A stretch of DNA of 64,000 nt from Collinsella sp. TM10-22 (lineage in GTDB: Bacteria > Actinomycetota > Coriobacteriia > Coriobacteriales > Coriobacteriaceae): NCBI RefSeq assembly GCF_003466125.1, contig NZ_QSOC01000005.1:153030-217029 (forward strand). Direction: 5' to 3'. This document shows, piece by piece, positions 41,001-49,296 of the stretch; the first letter of the stretch is position 1; the number at the start of each line of letters is the position of its first letter. Both the position numbers and the translations under genes were made by a program. The notes under the pieces were generated by a model. It was not told the origin of the DNA. It worked only from the letters and a program-made list of their open reading frames with translations, and did not search any database.

Positions 41001-41197
41001 TTCAACCCTCCGCCGCCGAGCCCAACGCCATCCCCGCCTCCACCTTCACCAACACCTACTCCACCTCTTTGCCCCTTTCTGGTATGTCGGGCGTCACTCT
41101 GACGTACCTTGCCGGCGCGGCGGTGCTTTGCGCTGCTGCGGCCTGGATGCACATTCGTCGCAAGGCGAATGCGAAGGGAGGCGAGCGTCGTGAATAA
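38096..41197 (+). CDS. Large LPxTG-type surface adhesin, putative pilus tip protein
   Basis: 1033 residues from GTG 38096. Signal peptide 1-31 ('STASA' end). A large N-terminal adhesive region (~35-545) with beta-rich sequence and Cys residues follows. Then come two SpaA/Cna-B-type domains with E-box motifs 'YYIRETKAPEGYEL' and 'YTLTETQAPFGYEL', and a pilin-like isopeptide domain ending 'TYTVKEVAPTTGAIDKL'. The C-terminus is a sortase signal: 'LPLSG', hydrophobic helix, 'RRKANAKGGERRE'. Likely the tip or host-binding subunit. It overlaps the next gene's GTG by eight bases. Confidence 0.85.
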   Translation: MKKFAACSFMATVLVVSTLLSPFSAVSTASAEDAVPLASILTPGIYKPTSIGIGTDVTTAQNDPGVATFVGRDMYVGGKPADPSYLTRGNVAGSYAVEAEGLTVVQGKLALNPLKESWPYTDYNNNVSGAGFRFGTVGFGAQFRPSAGSVVLAVAGLSNATSIKEIQVGTSKPALASVGAWNKGAWVGKQKSSHNAEAIGCDYTAKIAGPITYWNTNNERQSVVTTQGNWCEGENAQDSTLFNQVNCLMDINGKDYSNYSGETGYLNTLSNQLNSFATTGIVSYGVAQACDKDNRYIINKYNNTDCSYGLVFDGSYKTINEDCADTSLNGKRFKNSERLITFKGDNTSMQQVFTIDASQLSNTYNNEYYRGVDFAFVDIPEGASVVVNVTGPSNIEFHNGWRFWWNGTEISRGYETQYSGKELGEAYATASQSIMWNFVDTTSLTIRGGIAGEDRADWGYGGTVRGAKWTDDDPAAAMIGSILVPDGSFDDHVTTSGRVYVGVDFSMNSPKIAAKFGEGNTASVIDMDQERHNFPWSGSYTPDGSAIAWSKVDAADDKPLAGSEWAIYATEDNARKDEKRIVSIVDNGKNDSDPAVGTIQFNYLNQKANIGNPDDKDYFTYYIRETKAPEGYELSNAIYTSKMFHTGDELNLVGNVGTNGNEISSPQSAIPNAKITGTVSWTKVAEGDTKHTPLAGSEWKLTKTNDADGAAVNQSWTVRDQVSDQSTSSDTTWVDTDTAPGKFKLEGLLPGTYTLTETQAPFGYELNKNTYTITVDSTNGSITWKENEQPSIVSGATYYISDKCSATSVTIPVTKSVRNTDWPTADGNYVPFEFSIEATGDYADTSPMPKEPKISVAPEAGEADATKLNNITATFGAMTFNKSHLSTEAGTNKDYAKTYTYTVKEVAPTTGAIDKLRYSKAEYQVAVTVKADMNETTGKYTGLTTSTTVTQMKDDMGNALGENGQGVVVQPSAAEPNAIPASTFTNTYSTSLPLSGMSGVTLTYLAGAAVLCAAAAWMHIRRKANAKGGERRE

Positions 41198-42854
41198 GAA
41201 AGTTTGCTCCTTCCCGATCTTGTTTGCGCTGCTTGCCCTCCTGATCGGCACCTGCGCGGTTGTGTTCCCCGCATCCGCGCAGGCCGCGCCGACCTCGAAC
41301 GGTTCCATCACGGTGAGCGGCACCGTGGCGAGCAGCTACGACGCCTACCGGATCTTTAGCGCCAACGTCGTCGACGGCGACAACGACGCCAAGATCGCCA
41401 CCGACCTCGCCTGGGTAAGCGACGCCGTGCGCGACGTCGCGCTGCCTGTGCTGCACGGCGCCGGCATGCCCAAATCCCGGACCACCGCGCAGGAAGCTGC
41501 CGAATGGCTCAACACCGATTCCCACCTTACGAGCGCGCTGAGCGCACAGCTCGCTCGTTCCCTCCAGAGCTCTGGCGCCGTGTTCAAGGCCCTTAATGCG
41601 GGCACGACGGCCGAGCTGCCCTGCGGCTACTGGCTCATCGTCGCCGACGACGACGCCATCGCCGAGGGCGAGGCCGGCACCGCGCCGATCATGACTCTTG
41701 TGGGCGGCAGCGCCGTCACCGTCAAGCCCAAGGCCGCGACCCCCAAGGTCGCTAAGCACGTGCTGGAGGACAGCACCGCCGCCTGGCAGAAGGCCGCCGA
41801 CGCCACGGTCGCCGACGACCTGTACTGGCGCCTCTCGGCCACGGTCCCGGCGGGTCTTACCGCCTACGACACCTATACGGTGCAGTTCGTCGACACCATG
41901 AGCGCGGGGCTCGACCTCTCCAAGGTCGCCGCGAGCATGCGCGTGTACGTGGCGGCGGGCGCGGACGGCGGCTTCGACGCCGTTTCGGCTGGCAAGGACG
42001 GTCGCGCCGGCACCGAGCCCGCGAAGGGCTGGACCGACATCACGGCCCAGTGCAGGGTCTCGGTCGACGGTAAGACCTTCACCGTGCGCACCGGCGACCT
42101 CATCGCCGCGCTCGGCGGGGCCGACGCCTTCACCGCGGGCGCCCGCGTGGTCGCCGTGTACAATGCGCCGCTCAACAGCGCATGCAACCACGGCATCGCG
42201 AAGGGCAACCCCAACGAGGTCTACCTGCGCTACCCGCGCTCTCCCTTTGCCGACCAGTCCGGCGACGCCGGCTTTACCCGCACGCCGAGCGACGATGCGT
42301 GCGCCTACACCTGGGATCTCGCGCTCACCAAGCGCGGCAGCGACGGCGACAAGCCGCTTGCCGGGGCGGTCCTGAGCATCGCCGACGGCCGCGGTCGCAC
42401 ACTGGCGGCCGACGGCACGTGGGATGCGGAGGGCAAGGCCACCGTCACCACGGGCGAGGACGGCCGCGTGACCGTCTCGGGCGTGGACTCGGGCAAGCTG
42501 GAGGTCCGTGAGCTCAGGGCGCCCAAGGGCTACACCGCCTTTGAGGGCACGCGCTCCGTGACGGTCAAGGCCGAGGGTTTGGACGTCGACCAAGTGGCCG
42601 CCGCCAAGCCCAAACTCACCATCACGGCCGAGTCGCCCCTGCGCGCCGACAGCGCGGACGGGTCGACGGGCAGCCTGGAGGCGTCGCTCATTAACACGCC
42701 CACCGGCACACCCCCTAGCATTACCACCGGAGGCTTTATGCCCTCGACTGGCGATATGGCAATGTACGCCGCGGCCGCCGCAGCGGTCGCCGGAGCCGCA
42801 CTCATCGTGGTCGCGCTCCTGGTCAAGCGGGGAGGTGGCAGCCATAAAGAGTAG
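41190..42854 (+). CDS. Sortase-anchored pilin-like surface protein with MPSTG signal
   Basis: 554 residues from GTG 41190, overlapping the adhesin stop. Signal peptide ends near 'PASAQAA'. Two beta-sandwich pilin domains follow, then a Cna-B domain with E-box 'VRELRAPKGYTAF' and sorting signal 'MPSTGD' plus a membrane helix and 'KRGGGSHKE'. The domain order resembles the backbone pilin downstream (shared 'GYWLIVADDD'/'GYYLFMTDAA' segments). Its GC content is distinctly higher than that of the flanking pilus genes. It may be a minor or basal pilin. Confidence 0.83.
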   Translation: MNKKVCSFPILFALLALLIGTCAVVFPASAQAAPTSNGSITVSGTVASSYDAYRIFSANVVDGDNDAKIATDLAWVSDAVRDVALPVLHGAGMPKSRTTAQEAAEWLNTDSHLTSALSAQLARSLQSSGAVFKALNAGTTAELPCGYWLIVADDDAIAEGEAGTAPIMTLVGGSAVTVKPKAATPKVAKHVLEDSTAAWQKAADATVADDLYWRLSATVPAGLTAYDTYTVQFVDTMSAGLDLSKVAASMRVYVAAGADGGFDAVSAGKDGRAGTEPAKGWTDITAQCRVSVDGKTFTVRTGDLIAALGGADAFTAGARVVAVYNAPLNSACNHGIAKGNPNEVYLRYPRSPFADQSGDAGFTRTPSDDACAYTWDLALTKRGSDGDKPLAGAVLSIADGRGRTLAADGTWDAEGKATVTTGEDGRVTVSGVDSGKLEVRELRAPKGYTAFEGTRSVTVKAEGLDVDQVAAAKPKLTITAESPLRADSADGSTGSLEASLINTPTGTPPSITTGGFMPSTGDMAMYAAAAAAVAGAALIVVALLVKRGGGSHKE

Positions 42855-42962
42855 CTGGCAGCCCCACAGAGAGCGGGGCGAGACGTAGCGAAGTAGATGC
42901 TAAGACACAGACAGATGATGACCGATCGAATGAGTTACAAAGTAGAAAGCAGAGGAAAGAAG

Positions 42963-44606
42963 ATGCACATGAACAAGAACATCGCACGCCTAGCAGTAAC
43001 CGCCGGCCTCACAGCAGCCCTGAGCTTCGGCGGAGTTATGGCCCCGGTCACGATGGCGTTTGCGGCTGAGGGCGTCAACACCATCACCATCACGCAGAAC
43101 GCGAACAACGGAGCCACCAGGTTCAAGGCGTATCAGATCTTTAAGGCCGATGTCTTGGACAAGGACGGAAAGAAGGTCGTGTCCAATGTCAGCTGGGCGA
43201 GCGATCAGGCGGAGGCTGCCGTCCTGGGGGTCCTTAAGGGCGAGAGCGGGTCGGGTATCTCCGATGCCTCGACCGCGCAGGAGGTTGCCGACTACCTTTC
43301 CAAGACGATTGCGGATACCACTGCTACCACGGTCGTGGAGAAGGATAATCTTCTCAATAAGATTGCCCTGGCTGTCGAAAAAGCCGTGCCCCCGACCGGT
43401 GAGGCTTTTGATGCCGGTGCCGCCTTTACCGCCACGAACAAGGGGTATTACCTGTTCATGACCGACGCCGCATCGATTGGAGCCAAGGACAATTACGCCG
43501 ATAAGAAGCAGACCGGTACCTCGCCGATTTTCGCCGTCGTGGGCGGCAGTGCTGTGGAGGTTGCCGAGAAGACGGACATCCCCACGGTCGAGAAGAAGGT
43601 CATGGACGACAAGTCCAACAGCAATTGGGCTGACAAGGCTGACTCCCAGATGGGCCAGGATGTTGAGTACCAGCTTACCGGTACCGTCGCTAAGAACGTC
43701 GATACATTCGATACGTATTACTATCAGTTCCATGACGAGCTCTCTGCCGGCCTGACTGCCAATCAGGCTTCTGTTGAGGTTAGGGTCGATGGGGCTAAGA
43801 TTGATCCTGACAAGTACGCTGTTTCCTACGACCAGGAGAACGACAATAACCTTCTGACTGTCACGTTCGATGATCTTAAAAGTTCGGGCGCAACCGTCAC
43901 GCCGAATTCCAAGATCGTTGTGACCTACACCGCCAAACTTGATCCCGACAAGGCTAAAAAGGTCGTTGTCGGTGGCGAGGGCAATGAGAATACCGTCAAG
44001 CTCATCTACTCCAACAACCCCGGCCATGATGGCAAGGGCGAATCCGTGCCCGACACCGTGCGCGACTACACCTATGCACTCAAGCTCGTCAAGGAAGACT
44101 CTGCTGATTCCGACGTTAAGCTCTCGGGCGTAAAGTTCACCATCCAGGCGACCGGCGCCGACGAGGGTACTGGCATCCAGTATGTCCAAGAGGACGGCTC
44201 TTTTGGCGATACTGCTTATGAGTTTACGACTGATGGTAAGGGCGAAATCAGCGTCAAGGGCCTCGATGCTGGCACCTATACGGTCAAGGAGACCCATACG
44301 CTCGACGGCTATAACACCCTGTCCGATTTCACGTTCACCATTACTGCCACGGGTCTTGATCAGAACGAGGGCGCGAATGCGCTGCAGGTGACCACATCCA
44401 AGAATGGCTCTGACCTCGTCGCTACCCCCTCCTTTGATAGCGGCACCGTCACTCTTACCGTCAAGAACAAGAAAGGCTCCGGCCTCCCGCTGACCGGTCT
44501 TAATGGCGTGACCTTCACTTGGATCGCTGGCAGCGCAGTGCTGTGCATCGGCGTGGCACACCTCATCCGCAGCCGTAAGCAGGCTGAGGAGTCCGAGCAG
44601 GAGTAA
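42963..44606 (+). CDS. Putative major backbone pilin with LPLTG signal
   Basis: 547 residues. Signal peptide 1-32, fimbrial isopeptide-forming N-terminal domain, a second domain beginning 'TVEKKVMDD' (a candidate pilin-motif Lys), a Cna-B domain with E-box 'YTVKETHTLDGYN', and 'LPLTG' plus helix and 'RSRKQAEESEQE'. The sortase joins the LPLTG Thr to a pilin Lys to polymerise the shaft. AGAGGAAAG precedes the ATG. It is followed by a terminator, making it the last gene of the pilin operon. Confidence 0.86.
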   Translation: MHMNKNIARLAVTAGLTAALSFGGVMAPVTMAFAAEGVNTITITQNANNGATRFKAYQIFKADVLDKDGKKVVSNVSWASDQAEAAVLGVLKGESGSGISDASTAQEVADYLSKTIADTTATTVVEKDNLLNKIALAVEKAVPPTGEAFDAGAAFTATNKGYYLFMTDAASIGAKDNYADKKQTGTSPIFAVVGGSAVEVAEKTDIPTVEKKVMDDKSNSNWADKADSQMGQDVEYQLTGTVAKNVDTFDTYYYQFHDELSAGLTANQASVEVRVDGAKIDPDKYAVSYDQENDNNLLTVTFDDLKSSGATVTPNSKIVVTYTAKLDPDKAKKVVVGGEGNENTVKLIYSNNPGHDGKGESVPDTVRDYTYALKLVKEDSADSDVKLSGVKFTIQATGADEGTGIQYVQEDGSFGDTAYEFTTDGKGEISVKGLDAGTYTVKETHTLDGYNTLSDFTFTITATGLDQNEGANALQVTTSKNGSDLVATPSFDSGTVTLTVKNKKGSGLPLTGLNGVTFTWIAGSAVLCIGVAHLIRSRKQAEESEQE

Positions 44607-44706
44607 CGCTCACTCACCCATCCCTTTGGCAGGTGGGATGTGATGGCCATGAGACTTGCGGACACTTTTCTCGTCCATCGACGTTCTTGCTTTGCTATTC
44701 TCTTTT

Positions 44707-44746
44707 CGGGGCAGACTCCGCACTGGAGTCTGCCCCGTTCTTTTTT
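44707..44746 (+). terminator. Terminator of the pilin operon
   Basis: Perfect 13-bp stem CGGGGCAGACTCC / GGAGTCTGCCCCG (44707-44719, 44725-44737) followed by TTCTTTTTT. Confidence 0.93.
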
Positions 44747-44892
44747 GGGAGAAGGCAGCCAGCCTCCACCGTCCGATGCGGGTACGTTCGTCATCGCGTT
44801 TCTTGACTCGTATGAGGTTCGGTTTAAGGTCCGTAGGCGCACGCGCGGTGCGGACGGTAGAAGGCATTTGCGCCGCAACAAGCGCAAATAAG
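44747..44892 (+). other. Unexplained 146-bp segment between two terminators
   Basis: No protein frame with a start and ribosome site fits; an open frame reading basic residues to a TAA at 44889 crosses the upstream terminator and is not convincing. A second terminator begins three bases later. The layout would suit a small RNA gene, but I see no promoter I trust. Confidence 0.3.
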
Positions 44893-44925
44893 AATGCCCG
44901 GGGTTAGAGGCCCGGGCATTTAACA
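44893..44925 (+). terminator. Second terminator downstream of the pilins
   Basis: Stem AATGCCCGGG (44893-44902) / CCCGGGCATT (44911-44920), then TTAAC. From here to 45085 there is only an AT-rich promoter-like region. Confidence 0.8.
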
Positions 44926-45085
44926 AAAGCTGAAAACTAGGCCGCCCGCGCTCCCAAACATTTACGCGGGGTGCGTCGTTTTCTATTGATATTGTATCCC
45001 GAATCGCCCAGCCGATTCGGGACATTTTGAAAACGCAAATGCGGGCCTATGCATAAGAGGAAGCTCGTTAATTCCGAAAATTATG

Positions 45086-45109
45086 TATAATTCCAATATA
45101 AACTGGAAT
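45086..45109 (+). promoter_or_regulatory. Promoter -10 and operator of the AbiEi-like gene
   Basis: A perfect TATAAT at 45086-45091 is followed by the dyad ATTCCA (45090-45095) / TGGAAT (45104-45109). A repressor bound there would overlap the transcription start, consistent with autoregulation by an antitoxin-type protein. Confidence 0.55.
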
Positions 45110-45121
45110 CAAACGAAAACG

Positions 45122-46090
45122 ATGGAAATGAACGAAGCGCTAATCTACTTACAAGAAGCACTAGGCCTCTCCGCCAAGACCAAAAATTGGCCTGGATCCG
45201 CGCACTTGCCGCTGCATCTGCGGGCGATTGAGGTCCGCGCTGTTGACGCAAACGGTTTTTCGTTTTTGCTTGTAAGTTTGCCTACTGGCGTCGGGCTTCC
45301 CGAGGCTAAGAGGGTCTATAGTCAGCTAGCCTTGCGCGCGGAGACTCCTGTTGTCGTTTCATTTCCTGATGCCGATGCACGTCAGCGCAAAGCATTGGTC
45401 GCACAAGGGATTCCCTTTGTCTGCCCGGGTAGACAGGCTTTTCTTCCATTTATGGGTACAGCCTGCACGGAGAGGGGCGGTGCCCGGTTTCGCAATCACG
45501 CGACCAAGATGTCACCCAACGCACAGGCTGCCGCAATCTGGGGAGCAGCCCAGGAGCCATATCGTCCCTATGACCTTTGTCGTGCGCTTGGAATCTCGGC
45601 AAGCCGCGCGAGTGAGGCCATAACCGAGCTTGTCGACAGGGGACTCGCGAGGCGCGAGCGTCGCGAGCGACGTGTCGTCGTGTTCCCTGTTGCCGTCGAT
45701 CTTCTGCTCAGTGAGCACATGGCAGAGCTCTCCTCGCCTGTCTCGAAGGTCTTTTTTGCAAGGAAGACGCCGCAGATCGACTATCTTGTTGACGCCGGGG
45801 AGACGGCTCTCGCTGCGCGTTCCATGCTCGCTGTGCCGGGCATGGAACAAAAGGCCGTCTTAAGAAGTACATGGCGTCAACTGAGCGACCTCGAAGTCGC
45901 AGACGGGGAGTTGCCGGATAACGAGACGGCGATGATCCAAGTGTGGCGCTATGCACCCGTGTTTGCCGAATCCTCCCGGGTCGATGAAATTTCGCTTGCG
46001 CTATCTTTGGCGGCAATCGACGATGAGCGAATTCAGCTCGAAGTCGATCGCATGTTTGGAAAGGAATATCCATGGCAAGAAGCGCTGTAG
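45122..46090 (+). CDS. Winged-helix protein resembling AbiEi-type antitoxins
   Basis: 322 residues from ATG 45122 (45128 also possible). An ATG at 45083 is rejected because it lies over the TATAAT box. The N-terminal ~140 residues are of mixed alpha/beta character. A MarR-like winged helix follows ('DLCRALGISASRASEAITEL', 'RGLARRERRERRVVVFPV'), then a helical C-terminus. The arrangement, an autoregulatory operator and an overlapping downstream start, recalls type IV AbiE systems. The family assignment is tentative. It interrupts the pilus locus between the pilins and the sortase. Confidence 0.5.
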   Translation: MEMNEALIYLQEALGLSAKTKNWPGSAHLPLHLRAIEVRAVDANGFSFLLVSLPTGVGLPEAKRVYSQLALRAETPVVVSFPDADARQRKALVAQGIPFVCPGRQAFLPFMGTACTERGGARFRNHATKMSPNAQAAAIWGAAQEPYRPYDLCRALGISASRASEAITELVDRGLARRERRERRVVVFPVAVDLLLSEHMAELSSPVSKVFFARKTPQIDYLVDAGETALAARSMLAVPGMEQKAVLRSTWRQLSDLEVADGELPDNETAMIQVWRYAPVFAESSRVDEISLALSLAAIDDERIQLEVDRMFGKEYPWQEAL

Positions 46091-46115
46091 AAGGTCTCCA
46101 AGAATTCGAACCGTA
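46071..46115 (+). pseudogene. 14-codon remnant of a gene coupled to the AbiEi-like gene
   Basis: ATG 46071 overlaps the preceding gene's end and has a good site (GGAAAGGA), as a coupled second gene would. It reads 'MARSAVEGLQEFEP' and then TAG. The following bases show no continuation. It looks like the start of a lost partner, possibly the toxin. Confidence 0.4.
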
Positions 46116-46212
46116 GGCGGCGTTTCGGTCCTAGCTGCGTTGCCCGCGGCAGAAGTTCGCTAATCGGCTATTATTTGTTTAGACAACTTGAGTTGTAGAG
46201 GAGTGACCGGCG

Positions 46213-47151
46213 ATGGTGCAGGGCGCCAAACATATGAAGAGCAATAACGCCGCGGCCAACGGTGGCTCAAGCCCTCAGCCCAAACCTCAACCAAAGTCCA
46301 AACGCCGTCGCAAGCGACTGCCGCGCTGGGCCGATCGGCTCATCACCATCGTCATCATCCTTATTGGCGTGGGTCTTATGACCTGGCCGTGGATCTTGGA
46401 CCGGCTCGAGGCCTCGGGCGTGTTCAACCAGATCAGCACCGTGTCCAGCACCGTGGACGCGCTGTCTGCCGAAGAGCGCGAGCGCATTCTGCTCCAGGCG
46501 CGCTCCTTTAACGAGCAGCTGGCGGGCGAGGCCACCGAGCTTCCCACCGACCAGATCGAGCCCTACGCTCAGCAGCTCATCTTTGACCGCGACCCCATGA
46601 TGAGCTGGGTCGAGATCCCCTCCATCGACGTGAGCATGCCCATCTACCACGGCACGAGCGAGGAAGTCCTCATGGCGGGCGTCGGCCACCTGGAGGGCAC
46701 GAGCCTGCCGGTTGGCGGCACCTCGACGCATTGCGTGCTCACCGCGCACTCGGGCATGCGCAACCTGAGCATGTTCGACGACATTCACTCGCTGGAGCCC
46801 GGCGACCTGGTGCTGCTGCACACCATGAACAAGACGCTCGCCTACAAGATGGTGGACTCCGAGGTGGTGCTGCCCGAGGAGATGGAGTCGCTGACCATCG
46901 AGCCCGGCGCCGACAAGGTGACGCTCGTCACCTGCACGCCCTACGGCGTGAACGACCATCGCCTGCTGGTGCATTGCGTGCGCACCAAGTACAACAAGAA
47001 GGACGTCGACAAGCAAAAGTCGCTGGCCGGCCGCCACTGGGGCAAGCGCGAGTTTGCCGTGCTTATTGTAGTCGTGGCCATTGTGCTGTTGCTGCTGGAC
47101 ATCGTGATCCACGCGGTCCGCAAGCGCCGCAAGGCCAAGGCCTCGGCATAA
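46213..47151 (+). CDS. Class C pilin-polymerising sortase
   Basis: 312 residues. A basic N-terminus and membrane helix (~43-62) are followed by the extracytoplasmic sortase fold with catalytic His in 'VLTAHSGM', Cys in 'TLVTCTPYG' and Arg in 'NDHRLLVH'. A lid motif 'DRDPMMSW' lies before the barrel and a C-terminal helix plus basic tail follows; both features mark class C. It should polymerise the pilins at 38.1-44.6 kb. GAGGAG precedes the ATG. Confidence 0.93.
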   Translation: MVQGAKHMKSNNAAANGGSSPQPKPQPKSKRRRKRLPRWADRLITIVIILIGVGLMTWPWILDRLEASGVFNQISTVSSTVDALSAEERERILLQARSFNEQLAGEATELPTDQIEPYAQQLIFDRDPMMSWVEIPSIDVSMPIYHGTSEEVLMAGVGHLEGTSLPVGGTSTHCVLTAHSGMRNLSMFDDIHSLEPGDLVLLHTMNKTLAYKMVDSEVVLPEEMESLTIEPGADKVTLVTCTPYGVNDHRLLVHCVRTKYNKKDVDKQKSLAGRHWGKREFAVLIVVVAIVLLLLDIVIHAVRKRRKAKASA

Positions 47152-47164
47152 GACATTCTTCAGA

Positions 47165-47213
47165 ACCACCACAAAGAGAACCACCACAAAGGGGACAGGC
47201 ACCTTTGTGGTGG
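47165..47213. repeat. CCACCACAAAGG hairpin repeat, copy 7 with an extra half copy
   Basis: A half copy ACCACCACAAAG at 47165 precedes a full unit with arms 47181-47192 and 47202-47213 around GGACAGGCA. It begins 14 bases after the sortase stop. Confidence 0.9.
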
Positions 47214-47226
47214 TCGGGACTTCTAA

Positions 47227-47287
47227 ACCATCACAACATTCGATGAAAATCGCGATTTTGACGAAAAGCGTCGAATGTTGTGATGGT
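47227..47287. repeat. ACCATCACAACATTCGA hairpin repeat, copy 2
   Basis: Perfect 17-bp arms (47227-47243, 47271-47287) with inner palindrome AAAATCGCGATTTT. As at 36.4 kb it lies next to a CCACCACAAAGG copy. Confidence 0.9.
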
Positions 47288-47470
47288 TTTCGTTGTGGGC
47301 GGGACGGTATTCACTATGGACGGTGCGGTTTCGTTGCAGAACCGCCGGCCCGCAGCCTGCCAACCGCCGCCCTCGTTACGTTTTCGCTGCATTTGGGTAA
47401 AGCGTCTGCTCCAAGCCGGCGTTGCCTTGTATACTAGAGCGGTTTATCTGTTATGCGGAAGGGAGCGCCT

Positions 47471-47782
47471 ATGGCACTCAGCGAGAAAGACGTGCGCGGC
47501 ATCGCCGAGTACGCAAAGATCGCACTGACCGATGACGAGCTCACCCAGATGACGTCCTACATGAACGACGCCGTCCAGATGCTCGAGCCCGTCTTGCAAT
47601 ATGACTTGCCCGACGTGGAGCCCACGTTCCATCCTATCGGAAGCCTGTCCAACGTGATGGGCGATGACCTGCGCGAGCCCGAGCGCGACCTGCCGCTCGA
47701 CGTTGCGCTCGAAAACGCTGGCAGCGCGCGCGACCGCTACTTCCGTGTGCCGTCCATTTTGGGAGAGGGGGAGAGCGAGTAA
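47471..47782 (+). CDS. gatC: Asp-tRNA(Asn)/Glu-tRNA(Gln) amidotransferase subunit C
   Basis: 103 residues with the GatC helical core ('DVRGIAEYAKIALTDDEL') and C-terminal 'DRYFRVPSIL', the usual size. It stabilises the GatA-GatB complex. The start at 47471 follows AAGGGAG. Its TAA overlaps the gatA ATG by one base. Confidence 0.95.
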   Translation: MALSEKDVRGIAEYAKIALTDDELTQMTSYMNDAVQMLEPVLQYDLPDVEPTFHPIGSLSNVMGDDLREPERDLPLDVALENAGSARDRYFRVPSILGEGESE

Positions 47783-49296
47783 TGGCGCAGAGCTTCGATT
47801 CCCTTACCGCCGCCCAGATCGCCGCGGGCGTTGCCGCCGGTGACTTTACCGCTACCGAGGTGGCCCAGGCCTCTCTTGCCGCCATCGAGGCGCGCGAGGG
47901 CGGGGTCCAGGCATTCCTGCAGGTGTCGCCCGAGCTCGCGCTCGAGGCCGCTGCGCGCGTGGATGCCGACCGTGCCGCAGGCAAGCCGCTGCCCCCGCTC
48001 GCGGGCGTGCCGCTGGCCATTAAGGACAACATGAACCTCGTGGGCACGCGCACCACCTGCGCTTCCCGCATGCTCGAGAACTACAAGAGCGTCTACACCG
48101 CCACCTGCGTCCAGCGCATGCTCGACGCCGGCTGCCTGCCCATGGGCAAGGCTAACATGGACGAGTTTGCCTTTGGTAGCTCTACCGAGAGCTCGGCGTT
48201 CCACCGCACCAACAACCCCTGGGATACCGAGCGCGTGCCTGGCGGCTCCTCGGGCGGCTCCGCTGCCGCCGTCGCCGCGGGCGAGGTCGCTCTCTCGCTG
48301 GGTTCGGACACCGGCGGCTCCATTCGCCAGCCGGCGTCGCTCTGCGGCGTGGTGGGCTTTAAGCCCACGTATGGCGCCGTGAGCCGTTACGGCGTGGTTG
48401 CCTTTGGCTCGTCGCTCGACCAGGTGGGACCCTTTGGCCGCACGGTCGAGGATGTCGCGCTGGCCATGAATGCGCTTACCGGTGCGGGTCACGATCCGTA
48501 CGACTGCACCAGCCAGGATTGTACCGTCGACTTTACCGAGCATCTCAACGACAGCATCGAGGGCAAGCGCGTGGGTATCATCCCCGCGTTTATGGAGGCC
48601 GAGGGCCTGACGCCCGAGGTCAAGGCCGCTGTTGAGCGTGCCGCCCAGGAGTTGCAGAACCAGGGCGCCGAGCTCGTGGAGGTCGACCTGCCGCACCTGG
48701 ACGCTGCCATCGCCGCCTACTACGTCATCGGCCCGGCCGAGGCGTTCTCAAACCTGGCCCGTTTTGACGGCATTCGCTATGGCTACCAGGAGGAAGGCTG
48801 CGCCAACCTGTCCGACCAGAGCTCGCTCAGCCGCGCCCACGGCTTTGGTGCCGAGGCCAAGCGCCGCCAGATGCTCGGCGCCTACCTGCTCTCCTCGGGC
48901 GTGTACGACAAGTACTACTATGCCGCACAAAAGGCTCGCACGCTCATCACGCAGGACTACGACGCCGCGTATGCCAAGGTGGACACCATCCTTATGCCCG
49001 CCTCGCCGCGCACGGCCTTTAAGTTTGGCGAGATCAGCGACCCCACGCAGATGTACCTCTCCGACCTGTACACCATCTCGCTCAACATTTGCGGCAACGG
49101 CGGTATCTCGGTGCCGCTGGGCCTGGGCGAGGATACTCAGCTGCCCGTTTCTGCCCAGCTGGTGGGTCCGGCGTTTAAGGACCGTCAGCTGCTCACGTTT
49201 GCCCGCGCCCTGGAGCGCGGCTTTGCCGATGCCGCCACGGGTGCGCCCGCGCTTTCCGTCGCGCCCGATTTTGCCGGGAAGGGAGGCGAGCTGTAA
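47782..49296 (+). CDS. gatA: Amidotransferase subunit A
   Basis: 504 residues, amidase-signature enzyme. Catalytic Lys in 'PLAIKDNMN', the Gly/Ser-rich 'GGSSGGSAAAVAAG' and the nucleophile Ser in 'GSDTGGSIRQPAS'. It releases ammonia from glutamine for transamidation of Glu-tRNA(Gln) or Asp-tRNA(Asn). One-base overlaps (TAATG) with gatC and gatB indicate tight coupling. Confidence 0.97.
   Translation: MAQSFDSLTAAQIAAGVAAGDFTATEVAQASLAAIEAREGGVQAFLQVSPELALEAAARVDADRAAGKPLPPLAGVPLAIKDNMNLVGTRTTCASRMLENYKSVYTATCVQRMLDAGCLPMGKANMDEFAFGSSTESSAFHRTNNPWDTERVPGGSSGGSAAAVAAGEVALSLGSDTGGSIRQPASLCGVVGFKPTYGAVSRYGVVAFGSSLDQVGPFGRTVEDVALAMNALTGAGHDPYDCTSQDCTVDFTEHLNDSIEGKRVGIIPAFMEAEGLTPEVKAAVERAAQELQNQGAELVEVDLPHLDAAIAAYYVIGPAEAFSNLARFDGIRYGYQEEGCANLSDQSSLSRAHGFGAEAKRRQMLGAYLLSSGVYDKYYYAAQKARTLITQDYDAAYAKVDTILMPASPRTAFKFGEISDPTQMYLSDLYTISLNICGNGGISVPLGLGEDTQLPVSAQLVGPAFKDRQLLTFARALERGFADAATGAPALSVAPDFAGKGGEL

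Noticed and set aside
44640..44891. 83-codon frame after the pilin operon
   Set aside because: It runs through a strong terminator, has no ribosome site and reads as low-complexity basic sequence.
45083..45121. Earlier start codon for the AbiEi-like gene at 45083
   Set aside because: It coincides with a perfect TATAAT and a dyad operator, and it has no ribosome site.
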